DNA from: DTU064 sp045588245
Lineage (GTDB): Bacteria > Bacillota > Clostridia > Oscillospirales > CAG-272
DNA length: 28,510 bases
Direction of reading: 5' to 3'
Assembly (NCBI GenBank): GCA_045588245.1
Contig: JAZNDW010000027.1
Span: 1-28,510 of the forward strand
The notes under the pieces were generated by a model. It was not told where the DNA came from, made no database searches, and saw nothing but the letters and a program-made list of their open reading frames with translations. The translations under genes and the position numbers were made by a program. Of the stretch, positions 6,574-12,355 are shown one piece after another (the stretch's first letter is position 1; each line of letters begins with the position of its first letter).

Positions 6574-7032
6574 TTACAGTAAGATTACGCCGAGGACAAC
6601 CACAAGAACAACCACGAGAACCAACACAAGCGCGAGGGAAATGAACAGCCATGTGATATACTTGTTCTTTCTGTCCATCCGAACGCGATAGTCCTTGAGC
6701 TGTCCTTTCAGATCGCGCAGGTCATTTTCGAGACGGGAGATTTCGTCGTCTTTGTGGCGGATTTCGAGGTCGTATAATTCTGTGAGGTGGGCGACGTAGC
6801 TGTAATAATCTTCTTCGTCGATTTCGTCGTCTGTATCCGGGAGATCATCGGCGTTGATGTCGATGCCGAGTTCCTTGAAAAATTTCTGGGAAAACTCGGT
6901 CGGCCAGCGGTCGGTGGTTTCAAACTTCATGTAGCGGTAGTAGGTGCTGGGGGCGGGTTCGGTTTTTTCGATCATGCGGCTTGCCTTGATGTCCTTCTGT
7001 TTCATGATCGCGCGAACCTGCTGCATTTTCAT
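6574..7032 (-). CDS. XRE-like HTH protein with coiled coil and C-terminal membrane anchor
   Basis: The 152-residue protein begins with a segment like an XRE/Cro helix-turn-helix (about 3-55; 'IKASRMIEKTEPAPSTYYRY'). An acidic linker follows (58-75), then a charged coiled coil (about 78-122) and a final run of 25 mostly Val/Leu residues ending at the last residue. The last part would insert as a tail anchor, holding the DNA-binding end at the inner membrane face. It ends 25 bases before the integrase start and probably shares its transcript, so it may control integration or excision. The HTH assignment is by pattern and moderate; the anchor is clear. Confidence 0.75.
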   Translation of the reverse strand: MKMQQVRAIMKQKDIKASRMIEKTEPAPSTYYRYMKFETTDRWPTEFSQKFFKELGIDINADDLPDTDDEIDEEDYYSYVAHLTELYDLEIRHKDDEISRLENDLRDLKGQLKDYRVRMDRKNKYITWLFISLALVLVLVVVLVVVLGVILL

Positions 7033-7171
7033 TCGGGGAGTCCTCCGGATTTAATGTTGTTGGGAGAGAGTGAGAGTATTTTGGGAGTTTTCTCACGGAT
7101 TTTCACGGTTTTCCAAGGGGTGGGTGAGATTTACAACCAAAAAATGGTGGTGCGGTTCTGAATTTTAGCAC

Positions 7172-7201
7172 TTGTTTCCTACCGGAAAGGTGTGTTATAA
7201 T
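7172..7201 (+). promoter_or_regulatory. rightward promoter for the 37-codon gene
   Basis: TTGTTT, an 18-base spacer and TATAAT, with TGT just before the -10 (extended -10). The small gene at 7318 is the only gene downstream before a strong terminator. Confidence 0.6.
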
Positions 7202-7225
7202 AGCACCGAAATGTTTGATACCTAT

Positions 7226-7254
7226 AGTGTACAGCATTTCGCAAGGACTATCAA
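7226..7254 (-). promoter_or_regulatory. leftward promoter for the HTH-anchor and integrase genes
   Basis: On the minus strand TTGATA is followed by a 17-base spacer and TACACT. TTGATA and its complement TATCAA also occur as an inverted pair at 7214-7219 and 7249-7254, which could mark an operator. The promoter overlaps the transcript from the rightward promoter at 7172-7201. Confidence 0.4.
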
Positions 7255-7317
7255 TTGACAATCCGCACAAAAAAGAGCGGAAAAATTTTTATTTCAAAAT
7301 AAAACAGGAGGTAACTT

Positions 7318-7431
7318 ATGACGAAGGCTGAAATGGTTAAGAGAATCATCGAAATGTTAAGAGGGTCCAGCTACGGCACCGTACTGCTGATTTATAATTT
7401 TGCGATCGGAGTTACCTCCGCGAATAAGTAG
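7318..7431 (+). CDS. 37-residue small protein
   Basis: A short open frame of 37 codons with an excellent ribosome site (AGGAGG, six bases before the ATG), an extended -10 promoter upstream and a strong terminator downstream. The product starts MTKAEMVKRIIEMLRG and continues with a hydrophobic stretch containing VLLIYNFAIGV. It resembles the 35-45-residue '...IIxLLxxxxxxxLxLIYxF' peptides often found near phage repressors in clostridia; their role is unknown. The isolated one-gene transcription unit argues strongly that it is real. Confidence 0.7.
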   Translation: MTKAEMVKRIIEMLRGSSYGTVLLIYNFAIGVTSANK

Positions 7432-7448
7432 AGGGGCTGACGAAAAGA

Positions 7449-7492
7449 AAAACCGGAAGCGGGTCTCCAACGGGGAGAGGGCTTCCGGTTTT
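7449..7492. terminator. strong bidirectional terminator
   Basis: A 12-bp perfect outer stem (AAAACCGGAAGC with GCTTCCGGTTTT) plus an inner TCTCC/GGAGA stem lies between two convergent genes, the 37-codon gene on the plus strand and the Ltp-repeat gene on the minus strand. It can stop both transcripts. Confidence 0.88.
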
Positions 7493-7508
7493 GTATATGT
7501 AAACGGTG

Positions 7509-8123
7509 TCAATAACCGAGTTCGTTTACGGCGTATACCGCCTGATCGTGGGTGAATCCCGAATATTCGAGCTGTTCAATCAGACCGTCCCGTGAGAAGG
7601 AAGAATACTTGAGATAACTTTCACCTTTTAATACAGCCTGTTCGTACCAGTCAGCACCACAGTTATCGGCGGCATAAACAGCTTCATCATGAGTATATTT
7701 GGAATATTCAAGCTGTTCGATTAAGCCGGTATACGAAAATGCACTGTACTTCAAGTAGCTGTGGGCTTTTTCAAGCGCGTTTTGCATGCCAAGGGTAACA
7801 GTGCCCGGCTGTACCGGAGCGGCAGGGGTATCATACGTTTTACCCGGTTCGCTCACCGTTGCCATGTTACGTGCGGCATCGTAGCCGACTTCCAGACCAT
7901 AGGCTTCGGCCAGAGCGCGGAGGGGAGCGTAGGTAGTGCCATTGTAGATGAACGTCATGACATCGTTTCCGTTTGCGTCCTTCGGCTGGAATTCCGATCC
8001 GTTGACGAGGATTTTGACGGAGGGGTCTACGCTGATGGAGATCATGTTTCCGGCGGCGAAGGACGTGACAGCCAGAGCACAGGCCGCGACGACGGTGAGG
8101 ATGATTTTTTGAAGTTTATTCAT
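7509..8123 (-). CDS. secreted Ltp-repeat protein, probable superinfection exclusion factor
   Basis: The start is placed at 8123 (AAAGGA nine bases upstream), giving 204 residues. Residues 1-24 are a signal peptide (basic start, hydrophobic core, likely cut near SFA-A; the VAAC at 12-15 is a weak lipobox). Residues about 26-92 resemble the copper-amine-oxidase-N-like stalk domain ('VLVNG' style strand, 'TYAPLRALAEAYGLEVGYD'). Residues about 110-204 hold two Ltp repeats (ALxxAxxYLKYSxFSxxGLIEQLEYSxxTHDxAVYA). Ltp of Streptococcus thermophilus phage TP-J34 uses such repeats to block DNA entry by other phages. Gene position in the lysogeny module and its own promoter fit that job. Confidence 0.85.
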   Translation of the reverse strand: MNKLQKIILTVVAACALAVTSFAAGNMISISVDPSVKILVNGSEFQPKDANGNDVMTFIYNGTTYAPLRALAEAYGLEVGYDAARNMATVSEPGKTYDTPAAPVQPGTVTLGMQNALEKAHSYLKYSAFSYTGLIEQLEYSKYTHDEAVYAADNCGADWYEQAVLKGESYLKYSSFSRDGLIEQLEYSGFTHDQAVYAVNELGY

Positions 8124-8156
8124 GAGAGGGGATCCTTTCGTTTTGTTGATATATCC

Positions 8157-8185
8157 ATTATATCCCACAATTCACCAAAATACAA
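8157..8185 (-). promoter_or_regulatory. promoter of the Ltp-repeat gene
   Basis: On the minus strand TTGTAT, a 17-base spacer and a perfect TATAAT lie just upstream of the gene and just downstream of the repressor terminator. The gene can therefore be expressed in the lysogen independently of the repressor transcript. Confidence 0.7.
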
Positions 8186-8198
8186 CACTATAGCGCAA

Positions 8199-8233
8199 AA
8201 AAAGAGCAGGATTTTTTTAATCCTGCTCTTTTT
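8199..8233 (-). terminator. intrinsic terminator of the repressor gene
   Basis: A perfect 14-bp inverted repeat (8199-8212 and 8220-8233) with a 7-base loop, A-rich on one side and T-rich on the other, overlaps the repressor stop codon. It separates the repressor from the Ltp-repeat gene. Confidence 0.88.
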
Positions 8234-8600
8234 CTTTGGGGGCGGCGAGGTCGTTTGCGAGTTTTTCGAGGACTTCCCATTCTTCGACGGACAGTTTGGA
8301 GAGGGCTGCAATCAGTCGTTTCTGGAAGGTATCCTCTTTGTCGGCGAGGATGCGACCGACGAACTGGGCGATTTCTTCATCGCGGTTCAATGCGGCAATC
8401 ATGTCACCTTCACCATTTACAAGCCACTGGGTATTAACTCCGAACTCATTCACAATCATTTTAATGATTAGTTCACTGGGTTCAACTCGACCATTTTCGA
8501 TGTTGTTGATAACATCGCGGCTCACGCCTAAGACTTCCCCGAAGGCGGTTTGTGAGAGTTTGTGTGCCTTTCTTAACTCTTTGATGCGTTCCTTAATCAC
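8217..8600 (-). CDS. CI-like repressor, XRE family, without peptidase domain
   Basis: The GTG at 8600 is chosen because GGAGG lies seven bases upstream; the longer frame from 8633 would start inside the promoter. The 127-residue product has a classic XRE HTH at residues 1-56 (LRKAHKLSQTAFGEVLGVSR, then NNIENGR) and a short 'WLVNGEGDM' motif typical of phage repressors. A helical C-terminal part (70-127) probably dimerises. There is no S24/LexA-type self-cleaving domain. It is divergent from the early operon and faces perfect promoters, as expected for the lysogeny switch. Confidence 0.9.
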   Translation of the reverse strand: MIKERIKELRKAHKLSQTAFGEVLGVSRDVINNIENGRVEPSELIIKMIVNEFGVNTQWLVNGEGDMIAALNRDEEIAQFVGRILADKEDTFQKRLIAALSKLSVEEWEVLEKLANDLAAPKEKEQD

Positions 8601-8621
8601 GTCATCACCTCCGTTGAAGTA

Positions 8622-8650
8622 ATTATAGCACACATCTTTGAGTATGTCAA
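8622..8650 (-). promoter_or_regulatory. leftward repressor promoter (consensus)
   Basis: The minus strand carries a perfect TTGACA, a 17-base spacer and a perfect TATAAT preceded by TGC (extended -10). The start point would lie close to the repressor ribosome site, so the leader is very short. Confidence 0.9.
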
Positions 8651-8684
8651 CACAAATTTGATAAAAATATTTTTTGAGAATGGG

Positions 8685-8713
8685 TTGACAAACTCAATAT
8701 AGTGTGCTATAAT
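8685..8713 (+). promoter_or_regulatory. rightward early promoter (consensus)
   Basis: The plus strand carries a perfect TTGACA, a 17-base spacer and a perfect TATAAT preceded by TGC. Sequence around it mirrors the leftward promoter: both share TTGACA-x-ACTCAA and GTGTGCTATAAT. It should drive the 55-residue gene and the early genes beyond. Confidence 0.92.
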
Positions 8714-8760
8714 GAGCGCGTAAGCACAATTAATATATTTTGTTGAGTAATAAGCACAAA
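8704..8760. promoter_or_regulatory. operator-like repeats in the genetic switch
   Basis: TAAGCACAA occurs twice exactly 30 bases apart (8721-8729 and 8751-8759), three helical turns. The complementary TGTGCT lies in the early promoter (8704-8709) and AGCACA in the repressor promoter (8628-8633). TTGAGT/ACTCAA half-sites also recur between about 8637 and 8747. These are the likely binding sites of the repressor. Confidence 0.6.
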
Positions 8761-8779
8761 ATCAAGGGAGGTGAGGGGG

Positions 8780-8947
8780 ATGAGGAGTGTGTTGATAGCA
8801 AAGCTGATAAGCTCGGCAATTCTGCTGACTGCTGCTGTGGTCATCATTATTAGAGAATATCGTATGTGGGGACGTATTCCTTGGATGCAAATCGGATACT
8901 CTGCGGTGATTATTTCGTATCACCTGATGGTTTGTCTGATTTTTTAG
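8780..8947 (+). CDS. 55-residue protein with two membrane segments
   Basis: An open frame of 55 codons follows GGGAGGTGAGGGGG and is the first gene after the consensus early promoter, in the place of a Cro gene. The product has a hydrophobic segment at about residues 4-24, a basic and Trp-containing loop (REYRMWGRIPWMQ), and a second hydrophobic segment at about 37-55. It contains no HTH, so it is not a Cro protein. Its last 38 bases overlap the end of the minus-strand gene. Holin-like, toxin-like and signalling roles are all possible. Confidence 0.65.
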   Translation: MRSVLIAKLISSAILLTAAVVIIIREYRMWGRIPWMQIGYSAVIISYHLMVCLIF

Positions 8948-9359
8948 GACAGAAGACGTATGAATTCATTTCACGATGATATTCTTCGCTAAAAGCATTG
9001 AGACATTCTTCAAAAAGGGCATCCGAGATTGTCGAGACAACTCCATTTGATTCGGTGAGTTCGATTGCCAGAAACCGCAGGCTCTCGCGGGTATATTTGT
9101 CAGAAACGAGGGAAGCACAGTTTATTGCCGAAATACAATCAGACAAATCTGAATCGGACTGAGAAGCGGAAAGTCTTCCGTAGGTTTCAGCAAGTTTGCG
9201 GTGGGCATCCAGTTTTTGCGAGCAATAGAGTTCGAGCTTTTTGTTTTCCATTTCTCTACGAGAGTTGACCATATTTGTGAGGTGGGGCAAAAGAAGACCG
9301 GTAAGACCAATGATACCGGAAAACATTGTGGAAATAAGACTTACGTTGAAGTTATCCAA
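8910..9359 (-). CDS. membrane-anchored helical protein, antisense to the early operon
   Basis: The TTG at 9359 is preferred: GGAAGTGA lies five bases upstream, while the GTG at 9368 is almost inside that site. The product has about 149 residues: a hydrophobic segment at about 6-27 (ISTMFSGIIGLTGLLLP), a basic turn (NSRRE), then a long helical soluble part (40-140) with coiled-coil features, and a polar tail. It has its own promoter (9383-9411). It is the only minus-strand gene to the right of the switch. No family was recognised. A prophage-expressed exclusion or defence role is a reasonable guess. Confidence 0.75.
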   Translation of the reverse strand: MDNFNVSLISTMFSGIIGLTGLLLPHLTNMVNSRREMENKKLELYCSQKLDAHRKLAETYGRLSASQSDSDLSDCISAINCASLVSDKYTRESLRFLAIELTESNGVVSTISDALFEECLNAFSEEYHREMNSYVFCPKKSDKPSGDTK

Positions 9360-9382
9360 AACAATCACTTCCTTTCGATTTC

Positions 9383-9411
9383 ATTATAGCGCGGGAGGGG
9401 GTAAAAAGCAA
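9383..9411 (-). promoter_or_regulatory. promoter of the minus-strand membrane protein gene
   Basis: On the minus strand TTGCTT, a 17-base spacer and a perfect TATAAT lie about 25 bases ahead of the start codon. Transcription from it runs head-on into the early operon. Confidence 0.7.
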
Positions 9412-9439
9412 GAAAAATATTATTTATGAGGTATAGAAA

Positions 9440-9658
9440 ATGAAGGAACACGAACGGAAGGTAATCGAAGCGATGCTGGCGGCGGTCAGCGAAATGAATG
9501 ACTTTGAAATGGGGTACTTCCTCGGTTACGCCGAAGCGAAGGCGCAGGAAGCCGAACGGAAGAAGTCCGCAGATGCGGACAAGGACGACGGACTTCGACT
9601 TCCGCGTGATGCGGAACTGCATGAGGGTGTCGATCCGGGAAGCATTGAGGGGAGGTGA
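9440..9658 (+). CDS. small early phage protein
   Basis: The 72-residue protein follows GAGGT by seven bases. Its N-terminal half (MKEHERKVIEAMLAAVSEMN...FLGYAEAKA) matches a common pattern of small phage proteins in Firmicutes ('...EEYFLGYAEG.A'). The C-terminal half is charged and likely disordered. It opens the early gene run. Function unknown. Confidence 0.7.
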   Translation: MKEHERKVIEAMLAAVSEMNDFEMGYFLGYAEAKAQEAERKKSADADKDDGLRLPRDAELHEGVDPGSIEGR

Positions 9659-9664
9659 AGAAAA

Positions 9665-9988
9665 ATGGGAAAGCCGGTGATTATTGATTCGGATGTGCTG
9701 CGGTATCTGGTGCAGGAGCATCTGGCTCTGCAGAAGGAGGTAGAGATCGAGGCGAAAGCTACGATCTTAGCCTGTGAATACTGTGCATATCAGATCGAAA
9801 ACTTCGCGGAATGCGAAACGGCGGGCGGCGTATGTGACAGCTGCAAGGTTCGCGGAACGTGTCCCTGCAACGGATGCGGCGGAGACTCCAAAAACTTCGA
9901 GTGGCGGGGTGTCGTAGAAGAGAACGAACCGGACGAGGAAGAAGTAACGGAGTTTATGAAGAAGCTGATCGAAAAGGAAGGTGAGTGA
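9665..9988 (+). CDS. Cys-rich, probable zinc-binding early protein
   Basis: The 107-residue protein follows GGGAGGTGA. The middle part (about 37-75) contains ten Cys residues in CxxC-like pairs (CEYC, CDSC, CPCNGC), which suggests one or two structural zinc sites. An acidic tail follows. No enzyme motif is visible. Small Cys-rich early proteins often bind host proteins. Function unknown. Confidence 0.75.
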   Translation: MGKPVIIDSDVLRYLVQEHLALQKEVEIEAKATILACEYCAYQIENFAECETAGGVCDSCKVRGTCPCNGCGGDSKNFEWRGVVEENEPDEEEVTEFMKKLIEKEGE

Positions 9989-9991
9989 CAG

Positions 9992-10093
9992 ATGAAGGAT
10001 AGGGTACGGACCATCGTTTGGACGGCAGTACACGTCGGATTATTCGGAGGGCTTGCGGTTTTGATGGTTCTCCGGGACATGGATATTATCTGA
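9992..10093 (+). CDS. 33-residue one-TM peptide
   Basis: A 33-codon frame starts three bases after the previous stop, with AGGTGAG upstream. The product is MKDRVRTIVW, then a hydrophobic stretch containing VGLFGGLAVLMVL, and a short acidic end, a typical single-span small membrane peptide. The tight packing between its neighbours supports a real gene, but it is short. Confidence 0.5.
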   Translation: MKDRVRTIVWTAVHVGLFGGLAVLMVLRDMDII

Positions 10094-10168
10094 AACGCGA
10101 ACGCAGAGGGACGGGGGATTTTCCCCCGGTAATGCGGGATTGACGGTTTCAACCCCGTCGGTCGCGTT
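10094..10168 (+). ncRNA. three-stem structured RNA element, tRNA-like outline
   Basis: Starting right after the stop codon, a 7-bp closing stem (AACGCGA 10094-10100 with TCGCGTT 10162-10168) encloses two hairpins: CGGGGG/CCCCCG near 10112-10128 and GACGG/CCGTC near 10142-10159. The outline recalls a tRNA, but there is no D arm, the T-like loop has eight bases and the base before the would-be anticodon is A, so it is not a normal tRNA. It lies 27 bases upstream of the next gene and could be a regulatory leader or processing site. Confidence 0.4.
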
Positions 10169-10194
10169 AAATTAAAAAATGGGAGGTATGGTCA

Positions 10195-10746
10195 ATGAAC
10201 ATTGATAAACTGGACGGGATTCTCCGGAAGTTTGAAGACGTCCATCACCAGAAGCCGGAATACATCTGTCTGGCCGAGGATACCTATCAGGAAATCGTCC
10301 GGCAGTCCGGGAGACAGCTCCGCACGGATGATGTGGTATATCTCCGGAACGTGCGTCTGAAAGCGGTTTATTTCCAGTCTGCCTGCGAGGTGGTCTGCTG
10401 CGGCAAGCGGTTTGACACACGGTATCTCGTCACACCGGGAGGGGACATCATCGCCTCGGAGATGCGTCCGGACAGCGCGGGGGCTCTGCTGATCCGCATC
10501 GCGGAGATCTATGCGCAGTATCTGTTCCGGGCGGGGGATGTCGTACAGTCAGGTATTTCGGACGAAGAACGGGACGAGCTTTATGACGAGATCACTGTAG
10601 TGGAGTCCAATTTCTCGGATGTACGGACGCTTTACGAGCTGGATGAAGGCGCGTTCATCGGAACCTACGGAAGGTACGCATCAGCGGACGTGGAGGACGT
10701 GCAGATCCTGATGGATGTGCTGATTCACGGGAGGTGTGCGAGATGA
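10195..10746 (+). CDS. early protein of unknown function
   Basis: The 183-residue protein follows GGGAGGTATGGTCA. It looks like a compact mixed alpha/beta protein: helices at 1-20 and 28-38, strands near 45-75 containing 'ACEVVCCGKRFDTRYLV', helices near 98-115, and an acidic C-terminal half. There is no recognisable catalytic motif or membrane segment. Its stop overlaps the start of the following HTH gene (ATGA), so the two are coupled. Unknown family. Confidence 0.75.
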   Translation: MNIDKLDGILRKFEDVHHQKPEYICLAEDTYQEIVRQSGRQLRTDDVVYLRNVRLKAVYFQSACEVVCCGKRFDTRYLVTPGGDIIASEMRPDSAGALLIRIAEIYAQYLFRAGDVVQSGISDEERDELYDEITVVESNFSDVRTLYELDEGAFIGTYGRYASADVEDVQILMDVLIHGRCAR

Positions 10747-11009
10747 TCGAAGAAATCCTTGAAACCATGGACAAGCGGGGGATCACCCACAAGGAGATGG
10801 CGGAGATGATCGGCATCAGCGAGAACGGCTTCAACAACCGCGCGAAGGCTGTCGCCGACTTCACGGTATCGGAACTGGAGAAGATGTGCGAAGTGCTCGG
10901 CATCCGCTTCCAGCTGTTCCACACGGAGACCGGATGGGATATCGACGCATGGCGGCGCAGACGTGATGCGGAACATCCGCGCAGGCGGAGCCGTCTGGTA
11001 CGCAAGTAA
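10743..11009 (+). CDS. small XRE/Cro-like DNA-binding protein
   Basis: The ATG at 10743 overlaps the previous stop and has GGGAGG seven bases upstream; the GTG at 10734 lies within that site. The 88-residue product has a five-helix XRE pattern at about 3-58 ('MDKRGITHKEMAEMIGISENGFNNRAK', then 'TVSELEKMCEVLGI') and a strongly basic Arg-rich tail (70-88). It is a likely early transcription regulator, perhaps the true Cro counterpart, since the first early gene is not an HTH protein. Confidence 0.8.
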   Translation: MIEEILETMDKRGITHKEMAEMIGISENGFNNRAKAVADFTVSELEKMCEVLGIRFQLFHTETGWDIDAWRRRRDAEHPRRRSRLVRK

Positions 11010-11010
11010 A

Positions 11011-11034
11011 TCCGGAAAGCCGGAGAGATCCGGC
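11011..11034 (+). promoter_or_regulatory. pair of mutually exclusive small hairpins
   Basis: TCCGG-aaag-CCGGA (11011-11024) and GCCGGA-gaga-TCCGGC (11019-11034) share the central arm, so only one can form at a time. This sits between the HTH gene and the next gene and could tune expression; it may also be chance in a CCGG-rich genome. Confidence 0.3.
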
Positions 11035-11066
11035 GAATAGAATTTGAAGAAAGGAAGGTGCTTAAT

Positions 11067-11300
11067 ATGGCAATGCGAATCATCAGGAAAACCCGCGAGG
11101 TAGTCGACGGGGTAGAATACAACGTGACGTACCTGCAGGGGGACCACGGTACCGCTACGGTATACGATCCGGTACGGACACCCGAACAGCAGGCGAAGCG
11201 TGACGAGACTCTGAGACGTGCCGCAGCGGATTATGCCAGAGCGTGCATCCGCACGATGGGAATCGAATGGGCCAGGGAGCACCTTTCCGCAGAAGAATAA
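11067..11300 (+). CDS. small early protein of unknown function
   Basis: The ATG at 11067 lies a proper distance from AAGGAAGGTG; the GTG at 11058 is too close. The 77-residue product begins with a short beta-rich part (about 3-35, ending 'GTATVYDP') and ends in a basic helix with a 'TPEQQAKRDETLRRAAADYA' segment. No membrane segment or Cys. Unknown family. Confidence 0.65.
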   Translation: MAMRIIRKTREVVDGVEYNVTYLQGDHGTATVYDPVRTPEQQAKRDETLRRAAADYARACIRTMGIEWAREHLSAEE

Positions 11301-11318
11301 GAAAGGAGCGCCTTGAAG

Positions 11319-11531
11319 ATGAAAATGAAGGAAATCGAAGCGGAAGTCGCTGCGAAGGCGGCACGAATCCGTGCACGGAACTATTCGAACCAGTACATAG
11401 CCGATCGATGCGAGCACTATTACGCCCTGTACAAATTCTCTGTCCTCGAAAACGCAGGAACAACGGAATACTACATCATCTACAAGGCGTATCAGACAAT
11501 CGCGAAAGAAAGAGGGTTATGGAATGATTGA
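11319..11531 (+). CDS. small helical early protein
   Basis: The ATG at 11319 is ten bases from AAAGGAG; a TTG at 11313 and an ATG at 11325 are alternatives. The roughly 70-residue product is charged and helical, with a Tyr-rich centre (HYYALYKFS and YYIIYKAYQ). It overlaps the next gene by 8 bases. Function unknown. Confidence 0.6.
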   Translation: MKMKEIEAEVAAKAARIRARNYSNQYIADRCEHYYALYKFSVLENAGTTEYYIIYKAYQTIAKERGLWND

Positions 11532-11853
11532 TCATAAGAGGCAGCAGGCGATCAATGATGTAATCGGAAGGATTCTGAAGGGACTGGCGTACGATCAGCA
11601 CATCAACGGGATTCCGATCACGTTTTCGGTAGGTATCCAGGACGGCGCGGACATGATCAACAATGTGATCGTGATCCACGAGGCGCCCGGCGAAATCATC
11701 CGGGACATCATGTACCTCGAAGAACGATTTCCCGGCGTGAAGGTGGATCAGAAGCGCGGCGGAATCTGGATCGACTGCGAACATGTGCATCTTGAAAAAC
11801 GAGAGGTACCGTTTTTCCGGAGGATCCGCGAACTGGTGGGGTGTCCGGCATGA
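11524..11853 (+). CDS. small alpha/beta early protein of unknown function
   Basis: The 109-residue protein starts inside the end of the previous gene and its stop overlaps the next start (ATGA). A helix (1-25) precedes strands near 28-52 and 70-88 ('GIWIDCEHVHL'), and a basic C-terminal helix follows. No motif is recognised. The chain of overlaps from 11319 to 12355 suggests a tightly coupled set. Confidence 0.7.
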   Translation: MIDHKRQQAINDVIGRILKGLAYDQHINGIPITFSVGIQDGADMINNVIVIHEAPGEIIRDIMYLEERFPGVKVDQKRGGIWIDCEHVHLEKREVPFFRRIRELVGCPA

Positions 11854-12080
11854 CGAAAGACGAAGTGATGTATGCCGCGAAAGAGCGGAAGCCGGTAATG
11901 TGCAACGGTATAAAATACCGGAGAATATCGGCGATCATCTTCCGGTACATCGGGGACACCGACCGGATCGGGATGGCGCACAATGTGCCGAACGAGATGA
12001 TGCTTGTGGAACTGGAAGATCTTCGGACGAACAGCCGGACGATCGCGAATCCCAGTGCGGTCGAGCTGGCGAGGGGGTAA
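11850..12080 (+). CDS. small basic early protein of unknown function
   Basis: The ATG at 11850 overlaps the previous stop; the GTG at 11841 is a less likely start. The 76-residue product has the strand pattern of a small beta-barrel-like domain ('KPVMCNGIKYRRISAIIFRY', 'MMLVELEDL'), as in short phage proteins that read 'V.c.G..Y.ri.aI'. It ends with an overlap to the next start (TAATG). Function unknown. Confidence 0.65.
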   Translation: MTKDEVMYAAKERKPVMCNGIKYRRISAIIFRYIGDTDRIGMAHNVPNEMMLVELEDLRTNSRTIANPSAVELARG

Positions 12081-12355
12081 TGTTCGGAGCAACGAAAAAA
12101 TGCGAACACTGTGGGTGTTCGTTCGGCATGTTTGATTCGGACATCTGGGCATACCGTCGAATGATGCGGATGCCGGAGGATGTGCGACAGCGGCAGCACT
12201 GGTTCTGTTCGTGGAACTGTCTGGTTCAGGCACAGAAAGAAGCGGATGTGTACTTCGGTGCGATCCGTGAGGAACGGATGGAGCGGGCACGTCAGAGGAT
12301 GCGTCGGTACAGTGCCGAGAGACGAGCGCGAAAAAAAGAACAACGCACGACGTAA
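12080..12355 (+). CDS. small zinc-finger-like protein with basic tail
   Basis: The start at 12080 overlaps the previous stop (TAATG); a longer open frame extends upstream but lies antiparallel in content to two coding genes and is rejected. The 91-residue product has a CxxC (Cys8, Cys11) followed by a second pair of the form CxxxC ('WFCSWNCL'), consistent with a zinc finger. A strongly Arg/Lys-rich helix from about 62 to the end suggests nucleic-acid binding. Its last codons form one arm of a long inverted repeat. Confidence 0.7.
   Translation: MFGATKKCEHCGCSFGMFDSDIWAYRRMMRMPEDVRQRQHWFCSWNCLVQAQKEADVYFGAIREERMERARQRMRRYSAERRARKKEQRTT

Noticed and set aside
5643..6644. 333-codon open frame on the plus strand
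   Set aside because: It is antisense to the serine integrase, has no recognisable domain and no ribosome site.
7255..7260. TTGACA ahead of the 37-codon gene as a second promoter
   Set aside because: No -10-like sequence at 16-19 bases downstream.
7556..7790. Two similar DNA segments as a mobile or CRISPR-like repeat
   Set aside because: They encode the two Ltp protein repeats of one gene and diverge at the DNA level as expected for coding repeats.
8780..8947. Cro repressor
   Set aside because: The position fits Cro, but the product has two membrane segments and no HTH.
10094..10168. tRNA gene
   Set aside because: Lacks a D arm, has an eight-base T loop and an A instead of U before the anticodon position; reported as a structured element only.
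11783..12079. Long 5' extension of the zinc-finger-like gene
   Set aside because: The extension overlaps two better supported genes and reads as Arg/Asp-rich noise; the TAATG start at 12080 is preferred.
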